Origin: Clostridia bacterium
GTDB taxonomy: Bacteria; Bacillota; Clostridia; Oscillospirales; CAG-272
DNA length: 64,000 nucleotides
Reading direction: 5' to 3'
Assembly: GCA_017398595.1 (NCBI GenBank)
Contig: JAFQFR010000027.1
Span: forward strand, 1-64,000
Shown: one piece after another, positions 16,994-25,531 of the stretch
Position numbering within the stretch: the stretch's first letter is position 1
Layout: every line of letters begins with the position of its first letter
Program-made: the position numbers and the translations under genes
Notes under the pieces: generated by a model
What the model was told of the DNA's origin: nothing
The model's input: only the letters and a program-made list of their open reading frames with translations
Database searches by the model: none

Positions 16994-19171
16994 TTATTTT
17001 AGCAGTATCTCATATTGATCGTCTTCGCCGAGAACCGCATCGGCTCGCCTGTGCGTGGAGAGCTCGGCAAGGTATGCACTGCCGTAGATGCGGAATGCAC
17101 CGGACCATACGGCGAATGGTTTCTTGGCAATCGGAGCGTGCTGTCCGAAAATGATATATTCCGCGTCGGCAATATCTGCGTCCCGTGAGAAAGCGGTCTC
17201 GTAGTAGGAGGAACCGAGATAGAGGATCTCCTGTTCCTTGGCTTCGATCTTCAGGCAGATCACATCGTGCGTGGAGCGCTTTATATCCTGCGGCGCAAAC
17301 AGCGTTATGCTGCTGTTTGCGAAGAGAAACGGCTCGTCATAGCAAAACCAAACGATTTCAATATTTTTACTTTCCGCGATCTCGCAAATTGCATTTATTT
17401 TGCTTGTGTCATCGGGATCGTCGGAAAGCGGCAAATATACTGCATGCACGTTGGTTCGGTTGGTCAGCTTCAAAAACTGGTTGATATGGCGCTCGTGATA
17501 GTGCGTGAACATATAGCCTGCAAGCTCGGGACAGTAATTTTGTTCGGCGATATATTCGGCTTTGTATGCGGCTGCCGAGCCGCCGTTGGAAATATCGATG
17601 CAGAGGGCTTGATTGTTGTCCGTAAGTACGATTCCGTCGCTGGCGCCGGCGGTGAAATAGGTGACGGTCGTTTCGGCGGCGTGCGCATTGGTGAACAGAA
17701 CGAGTCCGACCGAGATCGCGAGAATACTCGCTGCGCTCGGGAGCAAAACGAACCCTTTGCGGCGCAGCGGCAGTGCCAGCAGGACGACGGTAGCGATGCA
17801 GCCGAGTACGGCGATCCAAATGACAAAATCCTGTCGAACCGAGATGAGCAGTCCGTCTCTTTCGCAAATCGTTTGCGTAAGGGAAAGGATCCCTCCGCCA
17901 ATTTCGTCCGCAAGGTCAGTCAGCGGTTGGAAGTTTGAAAATGCGGTTGCAAAGGGCGCTATGTATAAAAACAATGCAAACAGCGGCACGAGCAAAAGAT
18001 TTGCGATCGGAGAAGCGATGGAAATTTCGCCAAAGGAGGCAGCCGTGATGGGAAGCGTTATAAACGAGACAAATATTGTAACGGCAATGTGGGATACGAC
18101 CGTGAAGAGCAGTTTGCCGAGCGATGTACTTTGCGCGACAGACAGCTTCCCGACGGAAAACAATTCCATTAAGATCAGAATGGCAAATGTCGCCGAAAAG
18201 GAAAGCCAAAGACCGATACTGAGGACGGTATATGGCTTGATGAGCAGAATGACCGTTACGGCTATGAACAAGGCGGTATAGGAATCGCGCACACGACCGC
18301 ACAAAAATGCCCAATAGGAAAGAACAGACATGATCCCTGCGCGGCAGACCGCGGCAGAAAAACCGGTCAATCCCATATAAAACAACGCGAGCGGGATCAG
18401 GATCACATAAATCGTGCGCTTGTTTAACCCAAAGAAGGAAAGCAGCAATGTGACCATGCCGAGCAGTGTGGTAAAATGGGTTCCGCTGATCGAAAGAATA
18501 TGACTGATGCCGAGTCGACGAAAATCCTGCTTTGCCGTGCTGCCGAGCTCGTCTGTATTTCCGATGAGCAGTGCCTTGATCAGCGGAGCCGCTGCCTGCA
18601 TATTCCCGGAGTCGATCCGCTTTTCGATCCATGTGCGCAGATCGGAAAACAGCGTGGAAAGAGAAGCGGCGGCTTTTGGGAGCTGTTCATATTCCGAAAA
18701 CTCGGCTGCGACCAAAATGCCGTTTGCAATATTGCTGTTGCGCTCGTCAAAACCGTAGACGTCTTCGGAGAACGGGGAAAAGACCACCGTCGTTTGTATC
18801 CGATCCCGCTCGCGCAGGTCACATGCACTTGGATAAGTCAGCTCTACAGAGAAATTGGCGGTTTTGCCGTCGATGCTTTCCACTTTTGCCGTATATACGG
18901 TCGAATAGGATGCGCTGTATGTACATTCACGGATCTCGGCGATGATGGTCGCTTCTTCGGTTCGGTTTTCCAGTACCGCGAGTGTGTTATCAAAGAAATT
19001 GTGCGAGGAGAAGAAGGCAAGGAAGCAGAAAAACGCGCATAAACAGAGATCTGCAAGGATTTTTCGATTGAATTTGTGTATGCACTTACCGATGATCCAA
19101 ACGATCAAAAGCAAGATGTCAATAATGAGGAAAATAAAGAGACCGATCTTTCGAACGCGGTCTGTTGCCAA
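16994..19171 (-). CDS. comEC: ComEC/Rec2-type DNA uptake channel protein, start probably frameshifted
   Basis: Forms the membrane channel for single-stranded DNA in transformation. At least 725 residues: two N-terminal membrane segments, an extracellular OB-like region (about 60-200), the competence domain with many membrane segments (RRLGISHILSISGTHF near 225), and a C-terminal MBL-fold domain (FTHYHERH near 590) in which the Asp of HxHxDH is Arg. The frame opens only at a TTG (19171) with no ribosome site, yet the frame continues upstream through a plausible KRPLLLALFLFLT membrane start. An ATG in another frame at 19275 would join it if one base were added in the T5 run (complement of 19232-19236). 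Confidence 0.82.
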   Translation of the reverse strand: MATDRVRKIGLFIFLIIDILLLIVWIIGKCIHKFNRKILADLCLCAFFCFLAFFSSHNFFDNTLAVLENRTEEATIIAEIRECTYSASYSTVYTAKVESIDGKTANFSVELTYPSACDLRERDRIQTTVVFSPFSEDVYGFDERNSNIANGILVAAEFSEYEQLPKAAASLSTLFSDLRTWIEKRIDSGNMQAAAPLIKALLIGNTDELGSTAKQDFRRLGISHILSISGTHFTTLLGMVTLLLSFFGLNKRTIYVILIPLALFYMGLTGFSAAVCRAGIMSVLSYWAFLCGRVRDSYTALFIAVTVILLIKPYTVLSIGLWLSFSATFAILILMELFSVGKLSVAQSTSLGKLLFTVVSHIAVTIFVSFITLPITAASFGEISIASPIANLLLVPLFALFLYIAPFATAFSNFQPLTDLADEIGGGILSLTQTICERDGLLISVRQDFVIWIAVLGCIATVVLLALPLRRKGFVLLPSAASILAISVGLVLFTNAHAAETTVTYFTAGASDGIVLTDNNQALCIDISNGGSAAAYKAEYIAEQNYCPELAGYMFTHYHERHINQFLKLTNRTNVHAVYLPLSDDPDDTSKINAICEIAESKNIEIVWFCYDEPFLFANSSITLFAPQDIKRSTHDVICLKIEAKEQEILYLGSSYYETAFSRDADIADAEYIIFGQHAPIAKKPFAVWSGAFRIYGSAYLAELSTHRRADAVLGEDDQYEILLK

Positions 19172-19172
19172 A

Positions 19173-19275
19173 ACGCTGAGTACATGTACGGTCAGAAAGA
19201 GAAAAAGGGCAAGTAATAACGGACGCTTATGAAAAAGATGGATCGCCGAACACCTGCCTTCGCAAAATATGACAT
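19173..19275 (-). other. Probable missing N-terminus of comEC in a different frame
   Basis: On the minus strand, ATG at 19275 opens a frame reading MSYFAKAGVRRSIFF. The comEC frame takes over with HKRPLLLALFLFLTVHV if a single T is added at the T5 run. ComEC proteins often begin with such an Arg-Pro-Leu membrane start. No strong ribosome site is visible before 19275, so this is a hypothesis. Confidence 0.45.
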
Positions 19276-19349
19276 TATTCTACAAGATTCTGCATAAAAT
19301 GACAATACAAAATCTCGAATTTTCTTTTAAGCAGCATTGGAATTTTGTA

Positions 19350-19379
19350 TTGAAAAGGAGGGGATCGGTATGGTATGAT
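19350..19379 (+). promoter_or_regulatory. Possible promoter of the lactonase-like gene
   Basis: TTGAAA (19350-19355), 18 bases and TATGAT (19374-19379). A TATAAT at 19379-19384 is an alternative -10 without a well-spaced -35. Confidence 0.4.
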
Positions 19380-19420
19380 ATAATTGTTATATTATAAATG
19401 TACAGCTCAGGAGGACGGTT

Positions 19421-20404
19421 ATGGAGCTTCTTATTTCCGGCTACGGCGCAAAAGGCGAGCAAACTATTGTAAAATGCAATGCATACGGCGAGGTCGTTTG
19501 GTCTGATACGATCGAGTCGCCGAGTTTCGCAGCGGCAAGCGGAGACCGCATGTTTGCGGTGACCGAAAATGATAATTATGCATGGATACATTCGTATGTG
19601 AAGGACGGAGAGGGGTATCGTCTGGTCGACAGTGCGCGCTTTGACGGAACCGATCTGTGCCATGTTTGCTATTGTGAAAAGTATAATATGGTATTCGGAG
19701 CATGCTGGGGATCGGGACATCTGCTCTATGCGAAACTGGATGCAGAGGGCAGATTCGTAAAAACAAATTCGATCCTGCAGGAGAACGAGACCGGAGATGC
19801 ATCTTTGATTTCGCGCGTGCATTTTGTCGGCGTCAACAAAGCGGAAGATACGCTGATGGTCAACAATGTCGGACTGGATATTATCTATTTTTATTCGATC
19901 AGCGACGGTGAGATCGTGGAAAAGGATCGTATCTATACCGAAAGAGGACAGCACCCGAGACATTCTGTATGGAATCACGACGAGAGCCTTTTGTATGTGA
20001 TCACCGAGCTCTCCAACGAGGTTCTGGTGTATCAGATGCCGCAGAAAAAGCTGGTGCAGAAGATCTCGACGCTCCCCGAAGGATTCGTCGGCAAGAGCCA
20101 TTGTTCGGCGATCTGCATTTCGCCCGATGAAAAAACGGTTTACGGTGCAAATCGATACAGCGAGTCGATCGTGTGCTTCGGCGCAGATGAAAACGGATTG
20201 CTGCACGAAAAGCTTCGGGTACCGGCGGACGGCGAAAAACCGCGCCATATGATCTTGACAAAAGACGGACGCCATCTTGTCGTTTGCTATCAGACAACAG
20301 GAGAGATCTGCATCATGCCGCTGGACGAGCGCGGACTGCCGATCGAAGGAAAGGCGCACAAATTTGCTTTTCCGAATGCCGCATGCGCAGTGGATCTTTC
20401 TTAA
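19421..20404 (+). CDS. Lactonase-family (YbhE/Pgl-like) seven-bladed beta-propeller protein
   Basis: 327 residues of repeated beta-propeller units. The pattern of CHVCYCEKYNMVFGACWGSGHL, RHSVWNHDESLLYVITELSNEVLVY, CSAICISPDEKTVYGANRYSESIVCF and RHMILTKDGRHLVVCYQTTGEI is typical of the bacterial lactonase/6-phosphogluconolactonase family. In the pentose phosphate pathway such enzymes hydrolyse 6-phosphogluconolactone, but no zwf or gnd gene is nearby, so the substrate is open. There is no signal peptide. AGGAGG precedes the ATG. It diverges from comEC, and no terminator is visible after it. Confidence 0.82.
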   Translation: MELLISGYGAKGEQTIVKCNAYGEVVWSDTIESPSFAAASGDRMFAVTENDNYAWIHSYVKDGEGYRLVDSARFDGTDLCHVCYCEKYNMVFGACWGSGHLLYAKLDAEGRFVKTNSILQENETGDASLISRVHFVGVNKAEDTLMVNNVGLDIIYFYSISDGEIVEKDRIYTERGQHPRHSVWNHDESLLYVITELSNEVLVYQMPQKKLVQKISTLPEGFVGKSHCSAICISPDEKTVYGANRYSESIVCFGADENGLLHEKLRVPADGEKPRHMILTKDGRHLVVCYQTTGEICIMPLDERGLPIEGKAHKFAFPNAACAVDLS

Positions 20405-20429
20405 TTATTCACCAAATGTTCACATTGCC

Positions 20430-20458
20430 TTGCGTTTCGCCTCTTTTTATGCTACAAT
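20430..20458 (+). promoter_or_regulatory. Promoter of the E2-like acyltransferase gene
   Basis: TTGCGT (20430-20435), 17 bases and TACAAT (20453-20458), about 40 bases before the start codon. Confidence 0.65.
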
Positions 20459-20498
20459 AATTTGGAATAATCGAATATGCAGTTGAATTGGAGATAAC

Positions 20499-21377
20499 AT
20501 GGAGAAAAAGAAACGCCGTTTCGGCGATAGAAAAGACGGAAGACGCGTACGCACTATGTCCCCGATGTCCTATGTAATTCCCTATATTATGCGTACCCGC
20601 AACGATGCGCAGAACTTTTTTGCGGTTTCGATGGATATTACCGAGACGGACAAATTTTTGCACGATCTGCGCAGGCAGGGATACAAAAATATCAGTATTC
20701 TCCATGTGATCATGGCGGCATACATACGCACGGTTGCGACCCGTCCGGGCGTAAACCGCTTTTGCTCGGGGCAGAAGATCTTTCACAGAAATACCATTGA
20801 GATCAATATGGCGGTCAAAAAGGAGATGTCCCTGGAGGCGCCGGACACAATGGTAAAAGTGCGCTTTGAGCCCGAGGATACGATCTTTGACGTGTATGAA
20901 AAGTTCAATTCGGTGGTGCAAGAGGCGACTGCCGATAACAGCAATACAAACTTTGATAAGACCGCGGCCGCTTTGGTCAAGCTGCCGGGACTTTTGTTTC
21001 GTTTTGCTGTCGATGTGCTGTATTTTCTGGACTATTTCGGATGGTTGCCGCAGATGCTTTTGGATGTCAGCCCGTTTCACGGGTCTATGATCATTACCAG
21101 CATGGGATCTCTCGGCATTCCGCCGATCTACCATCACTTGTATAATTTCGGCAATCTCCCTGTCTTTATTTCCTACGGTCAGAAGTATCATAAAAATATT
21201 ATGAACGCGGACGGAGATGTGGAAAAGAGAACCTTTATCGATCTTAAAGTGGTTGTGGATGAACGTATATGCGATGGCTTTTACTATGCTTCAGCGTTCA
21301 AACTGATTAAGAAATATGTCACTTCTCCCACACTGCTGAAGACCGCGCCGGAAACGATCATTGAAGATATTGATTGA
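20499..21377 (+). CDS. 2-oxoacid dehydrogenase E2 / CAT-fold acyltransferase-like protein without lipoyl domain
   Basis: 292 residues with the trimeric CoA-dependent acyltransferase fold: ISILHVIMAAYIRTVATRPGVNRF near 65 and ITSMGSLGIPPIYHHLYNFGNLP near 200. The active-site motif that reads DHRxxDG in true E2 enzymes is DERICDG here, with Glu in place of the catalytic His. No lipoyl or E1-binding domain is present, so it is not part of a classic dehydrogenase complex. The basic N-terminus (KKKRRFGDRKDGRR) is unusual. From memory, relatives in Clostridia share the Glu variant, which suggests a conserved non-E2 role. The ribosome site GGAGA precedes the ATG. Confidence 0.75.
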   Translation: MEKKKRRFGDRKDGRRVRTMSPMSYVIPYIMRTRNDAQNFFAVSMDITETDKFLHDLRRQGYKNISILHVIMAAYIRTVATRPGVNRFCSGQKIFHRNTIEINMAVKKEMSLEAPDTMVKVRFEPEDTIFDVYEKFNSVVQEATADNSNTNFDKTAAALVKLPGLLFRFAVDVLYFLDYFGWLPQMLLDVSPFHGSMIITSMGSLGIPPIYHHLYNFGNLPVFISYGQKYHKNIMNADGDVEKRTFIDLKVVVDERICDGFYYASAFKLIKKYVTSPTLLKTAPETIIEDID

Positions 21378-21384
21378 TAAAATT

Positions 21385-21423
21385 AAGCAGCAGAAACTTT
21401 TTCAAGTATTCTGCTGCTTTTTC
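21385..21423. terminator. Bidirectional terminator between the acyltransferase gene and spoVT
   Basis: An 11-bp stem AAGCAGCAGAA/TTCTGCTGCTT with T-rich flanks on both strands, between convergent stops. Confidence 0.88.
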
Positions 21424-21978
21424 TTACGCCTCCAGCTGCTTTCCTAAAAAAGATGCCGCTGTCTGAATCAGTTTGATCTCGACGTCGCGCGCCAAAGCAG
21501 AGGCGTTTGCGGCTTCGTTTGCCAACAAGGAAGCTACGCAGCCGACAATGTCGCCCTCGCTGATGATCGGCATCGCACAGCTGACATAGTGGCTGCCGCC
21601 GTCGTTGATCACAGGGATCTTTGCGCTGTCTCCGTTTTGTACATACAGTGTACGGCTTTCGATGACATCTTCGATCTCTTCGGATACTTTCTTCTCTGTG
21701 TATTCTTTTTTGGAAACCCCTGCACACGCGATGATGACATCGCGGTCTGCGATAATGACCGACATACCGCAGGTTTTATTGAGCGTGTCGGCATACTGCG
21801 CTGCAAAAGATACCAGCTCTCCGATAGGGGAGTACTTTTTGAAAATAACTTCGCCTTCCCGATCGGTAAATATCTCCAGCGGGTCGCCCTCGCGTATGCG
21901 CATTGTGCGGCGTATTTCTTTCGGAATGACTACTCTGCCAAGGTCGTCGATTCTTCTAACAATACCGGTGGCTTTCAT
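21424..21978 (-). CDS. spoVT: Stage V sporulation protein T
   Basis: Transcription regulator of forespore (SigG-phase) genes in spore formers. 184 residues with the N-terminal AbrB-type swapped-hairpin DNA-binding domain (TGIVRRIDDLGRVVIPKEIRR near 4-24, REGDPLEIF), then a GAF-like C-terminal domain. Length and both domains match SpoVT rather than the short AbrB or Abh proteins. An AAGGAG site lies before the ATG. Its presence is the clearest sign in the window that the organism makes, or recently made, endospores. Upstream there is a weak SigG-like promoter. Confidence 0.93.
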   Translation of the reverse strand: MKATGIVRRIDDLGRVVIPKEIRRTMRIREGDPLEIFTDREGEVIFKKYSPIGELVSFAAQYADTLNKTCGMSVIIADRDVIIACAGVSKKEYTEKKVSEEIEDVIESRTLYVQNGDSAKIPVINDGGSHYVSCAMPIISEGDIVGCVASLLANEAANASALARDVEIKLIQTAASFLGKQLEA

Positions 21979-22114
21979 ATATATCTCCTTCGTATTATGC
22001 GATTTTTTCGCGGATTTTCTGCCAAGTTAGTGTTTGTAACTGCTGAGAATTTATGCGAGATAAAGAAAAGTTTCTTGTTATTTCATTTGCAAGCAGCAAG
22101 CGCGGGAAAAGTTG

Positions 22115-22143
22115 TTGCTTTTTGCGCTGTGCTGTGTTAAAAT
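22115..22143 (+). promoter_or_regulatory. Promoter of the racemase-HAD operon
   Basis: TTGCTT (22115-22120), 17 bases and TAAAAT (22138-22143), about 50 bases before the start codon. Confidence 0.6.
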
Positions 22144-22193
22144 GATTTGGATATATAAGTTTAATGTATACAATTGTGAAAGTGAGTTTCATA

Positions 22194-22901
22194 ATGGAAA
22201 ATAAACAAAAAGCGATCGGCATAATCGGCGGTATGGGACCGATGGCAACGGCAGATCTGTTTACAAAACTGATTCAAATGACAGATGCTGCATGCGATGC
22301 CGAACATATACATATTCTGATCGACAACAATCCGAAAACACCCGATCGCACGGGCGCGATCCTGCACGGAACCGAATCGCCGCTGCCGTATTTGATCCGC
22401 TCGGCAAACCGTTTGCAGACGGCGGGGGCTGATTTTTTGCTGATTCCGTGTATCACGTCGCATTATTTTATGCAGGAATTGACAGAGCAGATCGAAATTC
22501 CGATCATGAGCATGATCGAGGAAACGGCAAAGCAGCTGCAAAGCAGCCATATAAAAAAGGTCGTAGTTTTGGCTACGGACGGCACCCGCAAGGCAAAGGT
22601 GTTTGACAGAGTTTTTGTAAAATACGGTATTGAGATCTGTTACCCCTGTGCCGAGGCGCAGTCTGCTTTAATGGATGTGATCTATAAGGGTGTCAAAGCA
22701 GGCAGTTCTGCATGGGATATGACCGCTCTGAATGCCGAGATCGATCGTCTGCTGTCTGCAGGGGCAGAAGCGGTCGTGCTGGGCTGCACGGAGCTTCCGC
22801 TGGCGGCAAAAATGTATGGCATCAACGGTGTGCTGATAGATCCTACGGACATTCTCGCTCGCGCAGCGATTATATATGCGGGATATAAGCCGAAAGATTA
22901 A
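22194..22901 (+). CDS. Aspartate/glutamate racemase family protein
   Basis: PLP-independent racemase with two catalytic cysteines. About 235 residues with IGIIGGMGPMATADLF at the N-terminus, the first Cys in LIPCITSHYF near 85 and the second in VLGCTELPLA near 195. This layout fits aspartate racemase (RacD/YgeA type) better than MurI, which is also normally longer. I chose ATG 22194 because a GTGAG site precedes it; an ATG at 22164 is in frame but lacks one. The HAD gene follows 28 bases on, so they probably form a two-gene operon. Confidence 0.85.
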   Translation: MENKQKAIGIIGGMGPMATADLFTKLIQMTDAACDAEHIHILIDNNPKTPDRTGAILHGTESPLPYLIRSANRLQTAGADFLLIPCITSHYFMQELTEQIEIPIMSMIEETAKQLQSSHIKKVVVLATDGTRKAKVFDRVFVKYGIEICYPCAEAQSALMDVIYKGVKAGSSAWDMTALNAEIDRLLSAGAEAVVLGCTELPLAAKMYGINGVLIDPTDILARAAIIYAGYKPKD

Positions 22902-22929
22902 ATTGTCTCTGTATTAAAGGTGAATTCTT

Positions 22930-23649
22930 ATGTGTATAAAAATGATATTGTTTGATCTCGACGGAACTTTGCTTCCGATGGATCAGGATGCGTTTATTAA
23001 AAAGTACTTCGGTTTGCTGGCTGCCAAATTGGCGCCGTATGGCTACGAAGCGTCTTCGCTTTTGGATGCGATCCGCGTGGGAACGGGTGCTATGGTCAAA
23101 AACGATGGAAGCCGAAGCAACGAAACTGTGTTTTGGGATAGCTTTACCTCGCGCTTTGGCGAGAAGGCTCTGGCGGACATTCCGCTTTTTGAGGAGTTTT
23201 ACAAAAATGAATTCGAAGGCGCCAGATCTGCGTGCGGCTTGAATCCCGAGGCTGCCAAAACGGTTGCAAAGCTGAAAGAAAACGGCTTTCGGATTGCACT
23301 TGCCACAAATCCGCTGTTTCCGGCGATCGCTACCGAGAATCGGATCCGTTGGGCAGGTCTTAAACCGGAAGACTTTGAATTGTATACCACCTACGAGCAT
23401 TTCAGCTATTGCAAGCCGAATCCCGCATATTACAAAGCGGTGGCAGAGCGGCTTGGCGTTGCACCCGAGGAGTGCATGATGGTCGGCAACGATGTTTCGG
23501 AAGATATGGTTGCGGAGACGATCGGCATGCGGGTATTCCTGCATACCGACTGCTTACTCAATAAAGCAGGGGAGGATATTTCCGTATATCCGCACGGAGA
23601 TTTTTCGCAGTTGTTGCGCCACATCGATAGCATTCAACCGTTAAAGTAA
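22930..23649 (+). CDS. HAD-superfamily hydrolase
   Basis: 239 residues. All four HAD motifs are visible: the nucleophile LFDLDGTLLP (Asp near 9), the Thr motif IALATNPLF near 120, the Lys in CKPNPAYY near 160, and the acidic motif VGNDVSEDM near 185. An alpha-helical cap lies between motifs I and II, which suggests a small phosphorylated substrate. Such proteins are phosphoglycolate-phosphatase-like, but the substrate cannot be read from sequence. An AAAGGTG ribosome site precedes the ATG. It shares a transcript with the racemase gene and ends at a strong hairpin. Confidence 0.87.
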   Translation: MCIKMILFDLDGTLLPMDQDAFIKKYFGLLAAKLAPYGYEASSLLDAIRVGTGAMVKNDGSRSNETVFWDSFTSRFGEKALADIPLFEEFYKNEFEGARSACGLNPEAAKTVAKLKENGFRIALATNPLFPAIATENRIRWAGLKPEDFELYTTYEHFSYCKPNPAYYKAVAERLGVAPEECMMVGNDVSEDMVAETIGMRVFLHTDCLLNKAGEDISVYPHGDFSQLLRHIDSIQPLK

Positions 23650-23655
23650 GCAAAA

Positions 23656-23727
23656 GACCGTTTTTCCATATATGCAGCCGCGAGAAGTGTTTCTTTGCGC
23701 AAATTATGGAAAAACGGTCATTTTTTT
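23656..23727 (+). terminator. Terminator of the racemase-HAD operon
   Basis: A 15-bp perfect stem (23656-23670 with 23705-23719) encloses a 34-base loop and is followed by seven T bases. Confidence 0.8.
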
Positions 23728-23814
23728 AATAATTTGCAATCAGAGTTCCAAAATTCGTCAAAATTCGCGTTTTGCTTTCTGCTATTATAAAGATAGCATG
23801 AAAGTGAGGTGTTT

Positions 23815-24243
23815 ATGATGAAAAAAATCACATGCTTTTTGCTTGCTTGTCTGATGATCGTTTCTGTGTTCTCTGTAACTGTTTCTGCCGCATTGCCCGA
23901 GACGGCAGTTCCTCTGTGGAACAATACGAAGGCAGTGTACCTTGCGCACGACGCAGTCGGAACGACGGCGCACTGCTATGCAGATATTGATACGGATTCC
24001 GGTTCGAGCCTTAGAAATGTGGTCATCTATCTGACGGACCAGAGCACGGGAACCGTCGTTAAGACCTGGACGGATCCGGAGATGACCGTAGATGCATACA
24101 ATACATTTTCATTCTATGGAACGGTAGCGAATATCACGCTTGGCCATACCTATTGTCTCTATTTGCAATGCGAGGTATGGCATAACGGAGTGCGCGACGA
24201 TGTCACCGCATCGTGCGTTGCAACCTATAGTGCAACCGAATAA
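23815..24243 (+). CDS. Small secreted protein of unknown function
   Basis: About 142 residues. A clear Sec signal peptide (KKITCFLLACLMIVSVFSVTVSA) would be cut after a VSA-A site, leaving a domain of roughly 115 residues rich in Thr, Val and Tyr, likely all-beta (Ig-like), with several cysteines near its end. I recognise no family. The ATG at 23815 has a GTGAGG site five bases upstream; ATG 23818 is nearly as good. It is a single-gene unit ending at a strong terminator, so probably an independently regulated exported protein. Confidence 0.65.
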   Translation: MMKKITCFLLACLMIVSVFSVTVSAALPETAVPLWNNTKAVYLAHDAVGTTAHCYADIDTDSGSSLRNVVIYLTDQSTGTVVKTWTDPEMTVDAYNTFSFYGTVANITLGHTYCLYLQCEVWHNGVRDDVTASCVATYSATE

Positions 24244-24276
24244 GATAAACAAAAAATACATACAGACAGCAAGCAA

Positions 24277-24317
24277 AAACGAACACGGCGTGATCTTCAC
24301 GTCGTGTTCGTTTTTTG
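24277..24317 (+). terminator. Terminator of the small secreted-protein gene
   Basis: ACGAACACG/CGTGTTCGT with an inner CGTGA/TCACG stem, followed by six T bases. Confidence 0.9.
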
Positions 24318-24330
24318 TATTGGAAAAATC

Positions 24331-24359
24331 TTGACAAAAATTTTGTCGTTTGCTATACT
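24331..24359 (+). promoter_or_regulatory. Promoter of the orphan propeller gene
   Basis: TTGACA (24331-24336), 17 bases and TATACT (24354-24359): a near-consensus SigA promoter with an 85-base leader. Confidence 0.85.
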
Positions 24360-24444
24360 GAAATTGGTATACAAATGAATATAATCGGCAAGAACAACAG
24401 ATTCGAGAAACGACATACGCTATAGAGTTGTTGGGAGGAGTACC

Positions 24445-25476
24445 ATGCAATTAAAACCAATAAAATGCACAGGTTTATCGCGCGCCAAGGGAATTGCATT
24501 TTCGCATACATACATTGCGGCTTGTACAGGTCCGAGGGTGATGATTTATGACCGGCAATTCAATTTGCTAAAAGAATTTACCAATCTCTCCTATGTGTAT
24601 CATGTATACTTTTCTCCTGACGAAACTATGCTTGCCTTAATCTCAACGGCAAACCTGTTTTATCTTGTTTCGCTGGATGATTTCAGCATTACAAAACATA
24701 GGATCGGTGGAAAGTACTGTGATAACCTGGAAGGACGAGGATGCTGGACTTTTGACAGTAAAGGTCTCCTTGTTCTGCCCATGAATCGAGAAACCATGAA
24801 TTCCATTTTGCGTTGCTATTCCGTCGACCAAGTGATGACATTCAACGACCTTTTTCCCGAAAAATATTGGCTTGTCAGTATCAAACCGGTTCCCGAATTG
24901 AAAAAGTATTTTTTGGTGGGAATGGATAGAATTAAATACAGCCTTAACCGTCCGGATCGTTGGAGATTGATATGGTTTGATGGGGAATCGTTTGCAGAAT
25001 ATCCTATATTAGTAGGTGCCGAGAATGATACGATTCTTTCAGCGGATTTTGATTCGGAAACAGGTACGATCATCCTATATACCTTGGGGCGGACGATTCG
25101 GTGCGACATCCATGGAAAGATACTTGGCACAGTGGATATTCCGGAGGACAGAATGCTGACGGCTGCTTTTTCGAATGTCTTTTCTAACTGCGGCCTGAGT
25201 GAGCAAGCGTTCCGGGAGATAACGGAGTTGTCAGCATCTTTGGGACTTGAAGACCTATGTGTTCCGGATGCCGTCAGCCAAGTATGTACATCTTCCAATG
25301 GAAAATGGTCCTATGTTGCCACACAAAGCGGTATTTTTGTTACAGACAAGCAAACAAACGCTGTTTTGGCGAAAGTCGATTTGGAATATGGGGCGAGTTC
25401 CGTTGTTGAAATTTCCGAAAATGTTATTGCTGTCACTACATGGAGCGGTGTTAAGATCTTTGAAGTGATCGTATAA
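24445..25476 (+). CDS. Orphan beta-propeller (WD40/YVTN-like) protein, function unknown
   Basis: 343 residues of repeated short beta units with no signal peptide. Blade-like segments recur (YHVYFSPDETMLALIS, CWTFDSKGLLVLPMN, SADFDSETGTIILYTLG, SSNGKWSYVATQSGIFVTD), so a cytosolic six- or seven-bladed propeller is likely. I cannot assign a named family. Codon use is more AT-rich than in most neighbours, which may mean recent arrival. A very strong GGGAGGAG site precedes the ATG. It is a single-gene unit with its own promoter and a terminator shared with the tRNA. Confidence 0.6.
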   Translation: MQLKPIKCTGLSRAKGIAFSHTYIAACTGPRVMIYDRQFNLLKEFTNLSYVYHVYFSPDETMLALISTANLFYLVSLDDFSITKHRIGGKYCDNLEGRGCWTFDSKGLLVLPMNRETMNSILRCYSVDQVMTFNDLFPEKYWLVSIKPVPELKKYFLVGMDRIKYSLNRPDRWRLIWFDGESFAEYPILVGAENDTILSADFDSETGTIILYTLGRTIRCDIHGKILGTVDIPEDRMLTAAFSNVFSNCGLSEQAFREITELSASLGLEDLCVPDAVSQVCTSSNGKWSYVATQSGIFVTDKQTNAVLAKVDLEYGASSVVEISENVIAVTTWSGVKIFEVIV

Positions 25477-25531
25477 CATAGGGACGTCTTTGCGCGTTTG
25501 TTTTATATTTGATTTATGACAGTAAAACAAC

